In this document: piece by piece, positions 32,846 through 44,800 of the stretch
Layout of the letters: each line of letters opens with the position of its first letter
How positions within the stretch are numbered: position 1 is the stretch's first letter
NCBI GenBank assembly: GCA_030998225.1
Contig: JAPYXD010000308.1
Location: 692,001 to 756,000 of the forward strand
Length of the DNA stretch: 64,000 bases
Direction: 5' to 3'
DNA from: Diplolepis rosae
Lineage: Eukaryota > Arthropoda > Insecta > Hymenoptera > Diplolepididae
Notes under the pieces: generated by a model
Database searches by the model: none
The model's input: only the letters and a program-made list of their open reading frames with translations
Told to the model about the DNA's origin: nothing
Program-made: the position numbers and the translations under genes

Positions 32846-32929
32846 ATTATAGAGATCAGTGATATCAGCCCTATCCGACTCCCTGCCTGCAACGGCGAGA
32901 ACTTGCTTCCCTTAGTGATTATATTTTCT

Positions 32930-33250
32930 TTGATTTAAAGAAATGATTTGTTTAAATGAAATAAAATTTGTTTGATTCAAACAAAATATGTTTGAACCAA
33001 ATGAATATTTGTTTGAATCAAATTAATTTTTCTTCAAAACAAAGAAATTAATGCATTGATATATGGTCAAGGATATAATTTGTTTAATTCAAGGCAGAAA
33101 TTTATTTGATTCGAACCAATATTTATTTGATCCAAAGATATTTTGTTTGAATCAAAAACATTTTGTTTCATTAAAACAAAACATTTCTTTACATCAAAGA
33201 AAGTGTTTTATACAAATAATTTTTTTGATTCAATCAAATATTTCTTCTGA
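32930..33250. repeat. Cluster of TTTGATTCAAA-type palindromic words
   Basis: Over about 320 bp, TTTGATT, TTTGTTTGAATC, TTTGAATCAAA and variants recur roughly every 15-25 bp in both orientations. The region lacks coding capacity. Its right border CTGAGTGTAGTACTTTCG abuts the P/THAP9-like frame. It may be the inside of a MITE whose ends I could not fix. Confidence 0.5.
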
Positions 33251-33797
33251 GTGTAGTACTTTCGATGGCAACCCTCCACAGCCCTTAATAACAATTTCAA
33301 AATTCAAAATTCAAAGAATAACATCAGTCGAATAGTAAAAGCGCAATTCAAGAAATTCGAGAAAATCGATTGTGAAGACACTGATTTTAGTGATTTTGTA
33401 GATGCAGTAGCGCATGATTATGCTTTACCAGCTGTTAGAGATTGTTCGATGTTTTACACAACTGGTCGTATAATTGCTTACATTAAACAGCACACTCAGT
33501 GTTCGACATGCTTAAATGCATTTTTGACTACTTCTGAAATCCATACAGATACGATATCTTTTTCTTGTGATCAGTTACTTGAAAGTTTGAGTAGATTTGC
33601 AAAAATAAATAAAGATTTCATACATCCAAATGTTAAGTTATACAAGCTTATCACAGTTGTCGAATATCTATTTAACAAACATTGCCGGTCTAGTAATTCT
33701 TTTGATCTAATTCTAGACAATTTAATTTCATCTGAAACAAAATTTAGTTTTCAATGCAAAGAACATGCCAATGAAGCTGTGGAGATGTTAGCATATA

Positions 33798-34555
33798 AAG
33801 GGTTTCCCAATAGGGGTGATATGATTTTGAATGTCCCTATCGGGCTCATTTGGACTGAAATTTTTGACGTCTGCTGTCAGTTGTCATCAGTAAGGTTTGC
33901 CATTTAATCATGAGTAGTTTCACGCTTCCACAACGTTTGGAAATTGTCCAATTATTTTATCAAAATTCGAGAAGTTTTGTCGGTGTTCAAAGAGCATATC
34001 GTGCAAAATATGGTCGTCATTCTGCTCCATCCGCGCTCTCAATTCGTCGAATAATCGATAAGTTGGAGAGTGAATTTACTCTATTGGATACTAAGCCTAA
34101 AAATCGTATGCGTACCGCACGTTCTACACAGAATATAGCCGCCGTACAGGCCAGTATCGAGGAAAACCGTGAATTGTCCGTGCCACGCCGATCTCAGGAA
34201 TTGGGCCTGTCCAGGATGACTACCTGGCGTATTTTCCGATTGGATCTTGGCCTGCATCCCTATAAGATCATTCTGGCCCAAGAACTCAAGCCTAATGACC
34301 ATCGTTTGCGTCGGGAGTTCGCGGATTGGGCTCTGGAATCAATTGAAAATGATCCCAATTTTCATCAAAAAATCATCTTTTCTGATGAGGCGCATTTTTG
34401 GCTCAAGTCTCGGGGGACATTTGGCCGATATATTCTTTAAATCATAAATGGCATAGAATATCCAATATAATAAAAAAGATTTCGATCAATTCCGAATGAA
34501 TATTCAGTGTTTTTTTTTCAATTTCAAAACATATCACCCTTATTGGGAAACCCTT
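33798..34555 (+). mobile_element. Internally deleted DD41D element, AAGGGTTTCCCAATA ends
   Basis: The ends are AAGGGTTTCCCAATAGGGG and, in reverse complement, AAGGGTTTCCCAATAAGGG, flanked by TA (33796-33797, 34556-34557). Removing it with one TA restores the reading of the host frame (AY-NSI). The transposase gene inside lacks its central and C-terminal catalytic parts. A related element starts at 62469. Confidence 0.85.
33910..34440 (+). pseudogene. DD41D transposase, N-terminal half only
   Basis: It starts MSSFTLPQRLEIVQLFYQN, the first HTH. The second HTH region follows (RRSQELGLSRMTTWRIFR). The first catalytic Asp is in IFSDEAHFWL. Directly after this about 550 bp are missing. The sequence jumps to the family's C-terminal tail, which in the +1 frame reads GGHLADIFFKS, so the stated frame ends SRGTFGRYIL. 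The second and third Asp are deleted. The intact TIRs mean it could still be moved in trans. Confidence 0.85.
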
Positions 34556-34700
34556 TATAATTCAATTTTATCGTCAAATACGGATGAGACAATTCATAAG
34601 ACAGGAAATGACTGAAATTTAAAAATTTAGCGTCTTGAAGAAAAAAGCAGCCAAGCTTTGCGACACTTAACTAGACATCATCGATCTGTACATGTTAAAA

Positions 34701-34944
34701 ATATGTAAGAGCAAATTTTATAGTAATTAAAAAATTTTGTTCAGAGTCTCAAGAATTCTTCCTGCGTATCCACAGTATATATTTTACGAAGTTTAATGTG
34801 TTCTTTTTTTTATTTTGTATTAATTGATTTATGCAAAATGTGTATTTTATGTCCTAGAATCATTTTAGGAACATTTTTTCCTTTCATATTGTTCAGAAAA
34901 TTAATTATTCAAATCTTTTTAAATATTTGTCTATTAGTATAATG
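34701..34944. other. Short spacer, nothing recognised
   Basis: AT-rich sequence ending in the GTATAATG target of the hAT element. Confidence 0.4.
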
Positions 34945-35965
34945 TAGGGATGGGCGATTCTACTCGATTCTTTTGAATCATTCGACTCTCTTGCCTTTAG
35001 AATCGATTCTGGAATCAATTATTTTCGGATACGATTCTTGGAGTATCGATTCTGTTTCAACGAAGAATTGGTCAACCAGAATCGACTTACTTCTTAACAT
35101 TGTGCTACATTGTGTGTGTCACATTCTCTCAGGGCAGGTCGACCTCTAATGTATTGGGTGTCCCCGTAGGATAGTTCATGTGCAGAGGTGTACGCGGCGC
35201 TAGTTGACGGAAGCGGGCGGAGTGCGGCAAGGGGAACGATTTCGTATGAGTTGCATTCTCTTCCAAAATTTCCAGGAAATAAGGGTAAGTAAAAAGTTCA
35301 TGTGATAATAAATAATAATTACTTTAAATATTTAACAAATTTTCAACTTGATAATTCAAAGTGCAAGTGGATTTGGATAGTACATTTGCTTAATGTGTGC
35401 GTTGTGTTTGTGATTACCGATGTCGGTGTCTATATTCCAAAAAACAATTAAAATTAGAGTACAATTATCCCAAAATTGAATAACTGTATACACATATTAT
35501 TATGAATATTTCTAATATTTTACTTATTCTCCAGATTCCATGAATCAACAAAAAAATGGAAATCAAGTATCCTAAATACATTTGCGTGGATATATGTAGA
35601 GAGTGTACGGCCATTTAAAGGATTTGTAAAAAATATACATGCATTTATTTGAATAAATGAATATATATATATATAATATATCCTTGTTTTGAATAAATGT
35701 CCTTCCTATTTTAGATTCTTTAATTTGAAAGCAAGTTTAATATGGGACTGGCAATTTCGATTTTTTGAATTTTTTCTGTATGTTTAGAACGATATTTTAT
35801 ATTTTATACGTGAACTCTAATTCTAAAGTACAGTTTTAACTTTTTTAGTGATCAAAATGCGCTAAAATCAATTTTTTTGTACCTTTAGGTATTGATTCCT
35901 CGATTCTTTTAAATAATAATCAACTCCTTGGTATCGATTCTTTTTAGCAGAATCGCCCATACCTA
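34945..35965. mobile_element. Non-autonomous hAT element, TAGGGATGGGCGATTC ends
   Basis: The ends are TAGGGATGGGCGATTC and, in reverse complement, TAGGTATGGGCGATTC. The duplication GTATAATG is perfect (34937-34944, 35966-35973). GATTC/GAATC words crowd both subterminal regions, as in Ac-type hAT elements, where the transposase binds such repeats. A GC-rich stretch (35160-35270) ending ...AATAAG|GGTAAGT looks like a promoter/exon 1 remnant of the autonomous parent. No transposase remains. Confidence 0.9.
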
Positions 35966-36083
35966 GTATAATGCTTTTGTAGAGCGTGACGCGTGCAACG
36001 CGATTTGGTGAGAAAACTTCGCACATACAAACTATAATCACTAAGGAACCGCCATTTTGTTTTTAGTTGGACAGGGCTGGTGT

Positions 36084-36373
36084 CATGGAGACTAGATATA
36101 AGGAGACCAATCTCCATATATCCATTTCCGAAATCAAGTTCTGCCAAGTACATAGTTACAAAACTTCCCGATGAGGGCATGTGTGTTCCCTGGGTGCAAA
36201 ATGGCGACGTCTAATACACGATGCTTATAAACCGTGGATGCTGCCATTTTGCACCCAGGGAACACACGTGCGCTCATCGGGAAGTTTCTAAACTAAGTAC
36301 TTGGCAGAACTTCATTTCGTGTTTTGTGAAGTACGGCCATAAGAGATGGGTCTCCTTATATCTAGTCTCCATG
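36084..36373. mobile_element. 290-bp foldback MITE, CATGGAGACTAG ends, copy 2
   Basis: Same TIR and length as 27870-28159 and in the same orientation. The duplication GCTGGTGT is perfect (36076-36083, 36374-36381). The two copies differ at roughly a dozen positions by eye. Confidence 0.9.
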
Positions 36374-36381
36374 GCTGGTGT

Positions 36382-36662
36382 ATATACGCGTGCCCAGGAT
36401 TGGGTCTGTAACATACGTTACGTAATTTACATGGTTTTTGACACGTCGATAACTATGTATTTTACGTCTTGAGTTTTTGACGTCACGTGTTTTAAATGTC
36501 GAAAACTATATGGCATGAGAACGCCATTTGAATGAATTTTGTTCGAGAAGTTAAAATAATTCATAATTAAATACATTTAAAATTGTTCTTCAGTTGAAAA
36601 CTCGAAGCTTTTTTTGTAAACATATTATTATTCATCATGAAGATTTTTGTGAAAATAAAATA
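36382..36662. other. Spacer, nothing recognised
   Basis: No supported frame. ACGTAA-type words recur near 36410-36490. Confidence 0.35.
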
Positions 36663-36783
36663 TATATATCGTTAACCGGGGCTATTCTGGTACAAAAAGA
36701 GTCTTTTTTCTTGTTTTCGCGATGCGAGATAGAAGAAAAAACACTCTTTTGTACCAGAATAGCTCCAGTTAACAATATATATT
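36663..36783. repeat. Compact 121-bp hairpin
   Basis: Arms of about 50 bp (GTTAACCGGGGCTATTCTGG...GTCTTTTTTCTT and its near-complement) flank a loop of about 20 bases (GTTTTCGCGATGCGAGATAG). A transcript would fold into a long stem resembling a small-RNA precursor. A tiny MITE is equally possible; flanks ATATATAT on both sides give no clear duplication. Confidence 0.6.
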
Positions 36784-37116
36784 TCCGAATGGAAAGATTA
36801 CCTAAATTTAGTACTTTTTGAAAATAATGAGAAAGTTAAATAAAGATGCTAGAAATTAAATCATAGAAATTTTTAATGCTGTTTCAACCCGCTCTACAGT
36901 TACAGCCAATCAGATTCTCAAAAGAGTTGCTATGAAAAATAGTATACATTACTCGAAACAAAACACAGCGTAAGTAATTCGTGTGATTGCAGCCCTCGCT
37001 TCACTCGGGCAGCAAACTTCACACTCATTGCAATCGCTATGTTTCGCCCCTTGAAATGTAATATACTATATTCTGTTTTATAATGATTACTACTAATTAC
37101 GTACGTACTCTGACCG

Positions 37117-37577
37117 TTCTCTGACCATTCTCTGACCTCGCATGATTATGGCTAAGAACGGTAAAAAAAACATTTAAGGTATTACAATTATGATTCAGTG
37201 GCGAAATTTGATTCAAAAGGTGTAGGAATAAATAGAATAATTTTATTATTCAGTGATAAAAACTAGAAAAATATCATATACCTGTCATTGAAGGCAGTGC
37301 AGTAGTTCATCATTTGCAGAAGTGAGATAAAAAGTAGTTGTGTCTCACTCCAACCAATAGTCAACCTTGATGTTGGAGACGTTCCGCCAATTGTAAACCA
37401 CTGCACTGCCTTCAGTGACAGGTATACGATGTTTTTCAAGTTTTTATCGCTCAAAAATAAAATTATTGTATTTATTCTTACACGTATTAATTCAAATTTC
37501 GCCACTGAATCATAATTGCAATACCTTAAATGTTCTTTTTACCGTTCGTAGCTATAATCATGCGAGGTCAGAGAATG
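37117..37577. mobile_element. Foldback element with CTGACC-rich arms
   Basis: The left arm (37117-37313) and right arm (37402-37577) are inverted copies: ACCTCGCATGATTATGGCTA versus TAGCTATAATCATGCGAGGT. The outer right part has CAACCGGGTCCGCTAGGG, the terminal motif also seen at 24672. The left terminus is lost, so boundaries are approximate. No coding. Confidence 0.65.
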
Positions 37578-37629
37578 TTCGGAGAACAGTCAGAGAGAGA
37601 CTCAACTCTCAACCGGGTCCGCTAGGGAC

Positions 37630-38826
37630 GTCAACGAATATAAGTATGTAAATAGTGTTTTGCGAAATCTTCAATTGGAAAGTAGACAAATTGTGAAAAT
37701 CGAAGCCATAAGTAAGTATACTGTTAAAGTGAGTAAGTAATTTTTAGATGTATCATGGTGTAGATACATAGGTTACAAACTATTTTTTCCATTGAAAATT
37801 ATATTGTACTAACAAAATTTTGACACATTTGGATGAAATATATAATTGTTTGTATGTTGCATCTACCATATTTTTTTAAAGTGAAGCATTCAAGGCCAAA
37901 ATTACACAAAAAACCATGAATAAATGAGAAATTGCACGCCGGTATTGGCAAAACAAACGTCCACCGCGGGCTTAGGGGCGCTGCTGCATGAAAACAATCA
38001 TGGCTGCCGCAGGGCTTCGGAGTTCACATATTTACTGTTGATCTGAATAGGACTTTTCAAATTACGTTTATCTGTAACTGCTAAAAATGCTTTTGTTGTC
38101 GTTAAATACGTTATGCGAGTACATACAAGCACCGCCTTTACGAATAAAGTCCTTTCCTTTCCTGTGCTTCGGTGAGAATTCCATTTTCACGCTTATATTT
38201 ATTTATGCACTTGCCACTTGCTTTTTATGTTAACTATATATTTATTTGTCAAACAATTGATTAATTATTGCGTTACACTGTAAGCATCTGGCTTTAGTAT
38301 AGTATACACAATGCTGCGCGAAGCCCAACGGTAGCCATATTGATTAGTTCGCTTGTCGACCACCAGTTCTCGCATTGCAAGTTTGAATTGCCAATTTAAT
38401 CTCACTAACTGACTTCCTTGTTCAAATGTGACGTCAGATCTTTCTCACTCTAACATTTTCTATATATAGAAGGAGATAGATGTGTACATGCGATTTATAC
38501 TTAGAATTAGTTGCATTTCTTGGAGTTTGTTACTTATTGTACAATTACTGCGACGAACTCAAATGTATGATGTTCGGCCTCCTTATACTACTTCGTGGAG
38601 GGCACACCGGTAAATTTACAACACTAATTTAGTCACGTGGTCCAATTGATCCATGGCCTCAACGACACTCTCCATTTTGCTTGCTTGCTTTTCGAGATAT
38701 GTCTGCACCTTAATTGTCTGTATCCTGCGTAGAAAAGTCCGAGTTCTCAACTCTGAACTCATCAGCCTGCTTGTTTGGCGGGAAGCAGTGCGAACGTCGT
38801 GAATAGAATAAAGTTAAGGCTAGAAA
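37630..38826 (+). promoter_or_regulatory. POLA2 upstream region and presumed 5' UTR
   Basis: No transposon structure was recognised here. The last 90 bases before the ATG are more GC-rich, and the start context is AAAATGG, good for a eukaryotic start codon. No TATA box was assigned. Promoter assignment is from position only. Confidence 0.35.
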
Positions 38827-41800
38827 ATGGTAACAGAGAAGGTACTGAAAGAACAGTTTCAATTATTGGGCTGCAATGTGGAGAATGATACCGTTTTGCA
38901 AAAGTGTAAGTAGCGTTAATTTATCATTGATTTTTATATTTGTCGAAAGAATTATAAGTTGGTTTCTTATTATGCATGCGTTACTTTGTAATCCACATGC
39001 TCAATCCTTATTTTTAGATTTGCAATTCATATTAAGAATCTTTGAAAACTGTTTTTATGGATTTAGTTGAATAACCTTGTTTGCCTAAATGATACTTGAA
39101 CAATAATTAACATAGTTTTTATGCTGAAGTAATAGTTTAAAGTTTATTGCTATTTTATGTTCCATTTAGTAATTCTATTTTGTTTCTTCTTTTGTACAAA
39201 CAAAAACTTCTAAATTGTAATAAACCTTTTTTTTATTATTAAAAAAATGGTTTCTTCCGTTTTTTTTTTCTATAGGGAAGGGTTGAAGCCACAAACCCTA
39301 CTAAAATCCAATTATTTTTATTGAGTTGAAAATCTTAATCATTTGCTTTCTTTTTTGAAAATATTGTAAAAGTACAATTATTAAAAAAAAATTTAATGGA
39401 TGCACTTTTCCATTTATAACACTTTCGTATTTATTTTTAAGCATAATAAATTTTCGTCTTAATAATTCGAAAGTTGAGCCTGACTGTAACAAAAAATAAA
39501 AATAGGTGATGAATTATTGTTATACATGCGAACTTCAAGTATATGTCATACAGTATCCGATATGAAGTTTATATTGTAATGTTTTCATTCAGGCATCGAT
39601 CTTTGCATTGAATTTGAGAAAAGTGAGGAACAGCTTGTTGAAATGTGGGTGGCATTCAGTGTTCCCAAATTCGGAAATATGGATCTTACCCTAGAAGGTT
39701 TACAACAAATGGAGCGTACAGAACGTCTTGGGTTTAAAATGGAGAAGCCTGTCCAAAAGCGAACAACCTACAAAACTCCATCGATTTCAAATATCACGTA
39801 TCCTTTCATTACACTTGATTATTGGAAGTGATTTTAAAGTAGAAGATGGCATAACCATTTTCAAATGACTATTTTCCTCCCTTCTCGATACAAATTTACT
39901 GAAAAATCGTTCAAATATAATTTCCTTTTTTTAAAGACCTAAGTAACCCCTTTGAATGCATCTTCTACCAAGTAATGAAAGTTAATGATTAGTATAGGTG
40001 AGTAATAAGGTGCGTTTATTATAAAATAACTGCTTTGCCAACGCCATTTAGATCCTTATTAATTATTAAGGATATTGTCATTCAAAGACTGAGAGGATCT
40101 AAATAGATGCATTTTTTTCAAAGAAAAAAATTAAAGATATAAATATGAAAAATGTAGAATCTATGCATTTTTATGATCATAGATATTTAAAATATAACTT
40201 TCATAGTTTAAAATTAAAAAATCGTTTATTATTGATTTGTTTCACTTGTAAATATCATATAGGCATTTCAATTTCTCTTAAAAATATCAGGAATAGCAAC
40301 ATTGTAATCGCAAAATTTAAAATGTTTTGAACCGTCACATACCAGACAAACGACATTTTCCAGTCCTGTATATATTTCTTTAGGCTATTTTTTGAAGCGT
40401 AGGAGCGTATTTTTAAATAATAATTGAGATGTACATATTCATGAAAAAAATTATCATTTATTAGTTATAAACGAAAAAGTAATTTTGTACTAAAAATATC
40501 GTTAAATTTATATTATAAATTTATAGTGCTAGCGGACTAGTACACGGAGAAAAGTAAACCTTAATGGTTACTCCCTAAACCGCAACTGTTTCGCTCATCG
40601 GGAGAAAGCAGTAGCATTAACTGTTTAAGGTAGTACTAGTACGATCACAAAAATTAGACCTTAGGCAAAAATAGATAATTTTGCTTCCAAGAATAGCAAT
40701 ATTATTATTGAAGGGCTAATTTGAAAGAGAAAAGATTATTTTTTATGAAAAAAATTTGAAACACAAAAAATAATGTTATTAATAAATGATTTCAAATTAA
40801 TTAGTTGAGTTTGAAATTTTTTATTTTTGCCCAAACTTATTTTCTTATCGCTTCAAGCCAAATTTTTAAAAATGATCTGATTCTAATAAATCACGGTTCA
40901 TTTTTTTAGGAAAAAGATTCTCTACAACTTGACCGTTTCCGATTTTTGAAAATGAATTCTTTAATGGTTGAAATTATAAAAAAACAATTTTTCAAAACAA
41001 AATTTTTATAAACAAATTGCTGTATTTGATAATAATTAATTCAATTTCAAAAATAGGAAACATTCAAGTTGTAGAGAATCTTTTTTCTAAAAAAATGAAC
41101 CGTGATTTATTAGAATCGCATCATTTTTAAAAATTTGGCTCGAAGCGATAAGAAAATAAGTTTGGGCAAAAATAAAATTTATTAATAACATTATTTTTTT
41201 GTGTTTCAAATTTTTGTCATAAAAAATAATCTTTTCTCTTTCAAATTAGCCCTTCAATAATAATATTGCTATTCTTGAAAGCAAAATTATCTATTTTTGC
41301 CTGAGGTCTAATTTTCGTGATCGTACTACCTTAAGCGTGAGCGGTTTCGGAAGGCGCAGTAACTATTACTACAATCGATCCGCAAAGTTTCCGCCAGCAC
41401 AGTTTTCTGTCCAATTATCTTTTTTTAGGAGGGTTTCTACTTTGTTCCGCCGAAAAAACGTGCTTTTTTTTAGACATTTTTTTGGGGGAACGTATTTAAG
41501 ATAAACACTTGAAATTTTTTTCAGTTGTAGGTACAAGTTTATTGTACAAGTACAAAAAGTTTTCAGTAGAAATTTGCAAAGGTGGGGGGGGGGGGCATTG
41601 AACAATGGCGGCGCGCCGAACGAATTTTTCCCACTCTCGGAAGCCCTGCCGCTGTTTCAGATGCCCTGAAACACAAAAATGAAATATATTCTTACTTTGT
41701 ATACTTTTGTCTTTGGCCGGTACTAGCATTTCGAAAAAAAATGAAAAAATTATGCGATTTTGAATGAAAAACTCGATTTTTGCCCACTTTTTTCGATACA

Positions 41801-44800
41801 AATTGTTATGTAAAATTAAAAATTGTTAATATTTTTTGAAGATTCTAGTACGAGCCATAGCTAAGCCCTTGATACACGACTGTTAAAAATTTCGTGGCCA
41901 TTGCTCAACTCGTCTGGCTTAAATCACTTCCGCAAGGCCAAAAAATATAGTTTTGAGAAAAACGCGTTCAAAGTTTTGCTTCGGTATAAAGTGAAAAAGA
42001 ACTTTTTGTACTTGCACAATAAACTTGTACCTACAACTGAAAAAAAATTTCAAATGTTTATCTTAAATACGTTCCCCAAAAAAAATTTCTAAAAAAAGCA
42101 CGTTTTTTCGGCCGAACAAAGTAGAAACCCCCCTTGAAGTCGGCTTTTCAAAGGCATTTCCATATATGAGCCTAATAGACATAGTGAATTATTATATTTT
42201 TATTTATATTCATTGCTAGAGATATATATATATATATATATACATTATACATATGAAATCAAAACATATTTTACACAAAATAAAAACTTTTTTTAGGCCA
42301 CTTTTTTGAAATTTATTTCCATATAATATAATCTCTACACGTTTTAGTACTAAGTATCGTTAAAGATTAAAGAAAACTACGAAGCATAATTAACTGACCA
42401 AACAACAAATGAGAGTTTCAATAACGAAGATCTATACTTTAATCAAGACACACGATACTTGTACGTGTTTTGAAGCGCGAAATCAGAATTTGAGGTCAAA
42501 TTGCACCTTTCTTTATAAGTTTTCGACAATATCTTAGACAATACGACAATAACGACAGTAAAATATTTAAATCCATCTTTTGTGAATGAAGAGTTTTCCA
42601 GATGAAGTACTGCAAATACGAAAAAAATAAGCTAAAGAAAGTTCCACGGCAGTTAAGAATTTCCAGTAAAACGACTGACATTCGGAATAATCGGGATTGA
42701 GTCTATAACCTTGATAATGTTCGTCATAATACGTGCCCTTAGTGACGTCTCTTGTGATGATAAGCAGCATCGACGCCGAATCACTAGCCAAAATTTGGAC
42801 AATATTCAGAACGTACTCTCCTTCAGTCGGAAACATAATTACGGTACCAAATTTAACGATTTCTCCTTGGAATGTCAGTAATTTTGCAACTTGTACGTTA
42901 TCGCAACTTGACACTGGTAGCTGCGACATAAACTTATGCGCATTGGGAAGTTCGAGTACTTTCGGGGATTCTGAATACTCAATGGCATACAACCTGTTGT
43001 TGAAATACGTTCTTTGGAGAAATCGATGATTAAGAACCAATTGAGGTTTTATTGCTAGAGTTTTACAAATGTTGACGCGGCTAAGGGATAGATGAGCAGT
43101 TATTGTAAAGTCCCGATGCTTACTCTCAGATCTGATTGTGAAAAACTGCGACAAAGGTCCTAAACGGCGCATGAAATCAGGATAATGTAGCAGAAGATGG
43201 TGCTTTGGTTTCAAACAACCAGGAAACAAATCGTTCAAACGCCACATATACTCTTTTATTAAAGACTCCAAGCGGTCAGCAATGCCAGCATAAACAACAT
43301 GAGAAGTGACAATATCGATGATATCTTTCAAAAGTATAATAATTGGCTAGTGAGGATCGCCTTCGGGAACGAGTTCACCGACCAAAAGACCTATGTTGCG
43401 TAGAAAACATAAAGCTTCTGCAGCTGACATTCTAATATGTTTTATACACTATTACTATGAAATGATGCAGAATTAATACTAAATCGTATTCGTTCCCGCC
43501 TTCCAACAAATCATGCATAAAATCAACACTGAAGAGGTCGAGTGTTGATGAAGACGCATCTTCCAATGAGATGGACCAAACACACCAGTGTCGCAAGTTG
43601 CATATTTGTTGATTCTTTTCGTGATGAACTCGTCAAGTTTTTCTATAGACTGTAAACAATAAAAATATACTAATTTTGGTTATTGCACTGATATTCTCTT
43701 TGATAATTCAACAAGTCTGTACCTCGACGTGAACAATGAATGTCTCGCATATAGCTTGCTTTTCTATTTTCTCTTCTTCTGACTCCTCTTTCCAATGTTT
43801 ATTTGCGTTCATAGGCACGCGACGCTCATTGGCTCTCAATTTTGGGGCTTTAATTCCCAAGGGCAGAAGCATCAATATAGGACCGTCTTTCGCATCTAAG
43901 ATAATAAGCATACTCTACGTCACGGTACATTTTTTACAAGCTAAATAATGAGTATTGCAGAAACTCGCCATCTATAGCTTTACTCAAATCAAAAAACAGT
44001 TCATCAGCTTCTTGACTGACGAGATTACGGGAAAGCTAAAACTGCTCGAAAGCTGGTCGAAGAATTACCCAATTTGATACAAGATCGATGGGAACGCTTG
44101 GGAATAGCTTTAGAAAATCATCAGAAAGCTGAAATATTAAGACATCATCTGCTGAGATACTTTCGCCTTATCAGTTTAAATTATCTTCTTTGTGACAACA
44201 TATAGCTATAATAATAACGTACTAGTTCGAAGCCATTTTCGGTTGATAAGCGAGGAAATTTAGTTATCTGCCATGCTTCAACACTGCTGTTTGCTAAAGC
44301 CTTAGATTTTTCCTGTCTGAATGCAAAAGTTTTCGGCCAAGCTTCGGAAACACTATGCCAAGGTTCAATCGATGTCTGCAGAAACTCCAACAGTTCTGGG
44401 ATTTCTTAGAGAAAAAGAAGATACGATAAATGAAAAATCATATATTAGAATAATATGTGCGTGAAAAGCATGTTAAAGAACGTTTTTTTCAGAACTTGTA
44501 TTAAAAAATGTACACTGAACTTAAAGGTTATATTTTGGGAGATTACTCGATAGATTGATAGTGAATTCCCTGAAAATATTGTTTTTGATTCAGATGGCCG
44601 ATAGAGAAAGAGTTGACACGTATATTTTCTTTCTATTTATTCTCAAAATTAACAAAGAGCAAAATTTTCTTCAAAAAAAGAAAACAAGGTCAAAATAGTA
44701 CATTATTCTTCAAATTCACACAACAATTTCGGCGAAGGTGAAGTTTGCAAGACAAGGCAAAGCTCTTTTCATCAAACACTTTTTTTCAAGTACTTTTTAT

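Larger units (their letters stand above)
28173..32861. mobile_element. Outer hAT-type foldback element hosting three insertions
   Basis: The ends are CATTGATCTCTATAATACAC and, in reverse complement, CACTGATCTCTATAAT. The 8-bp duplication ATATCAGC is perfect (28165-28172, 32862-32869). The two long arms mirror each other about a centre near 29030. The left arm carries a solo LTR; the right arm carries the Tc1/mariner element at 29358 and the foldback at 31711. Each insertion point can be read from the uninterrupted opposite arm. Without insertions it would be about 1.2 kb. Confidence 0.8.
33290..34700 (+). pseudogene. P-element/THAP9-like transposase C-terminal part, split by a DD41D insertion
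   Basis: The open frame starts upstream of any ATG (KNNISRIVKAQFKKFEKID), so it is an exon remnant. It continues SMFYTTGRIIAYIKQHTQC, then a CxxC pair (CSTC), and NKDFIHPNVKLYKLITVVEY. This resembles the C-terminal region of THAP9/P-type transposases, in which a 'YxxGxI...C..C' block precedes 'PS.dvy..v..aE'. At 33798 the DD41D element interrupts the codon for Tyr. After 34555 the frame resumes (NSILSSNTDETIHKT) but meets two stops before ALRHLTRHHRS. The family call is moderate. Confidence 0.5.

Noticed and set aside
41496..41801. 101-codon minus-strand frame
   Set aside because: It spans a foldback arm and the poly-G run and has no domain.
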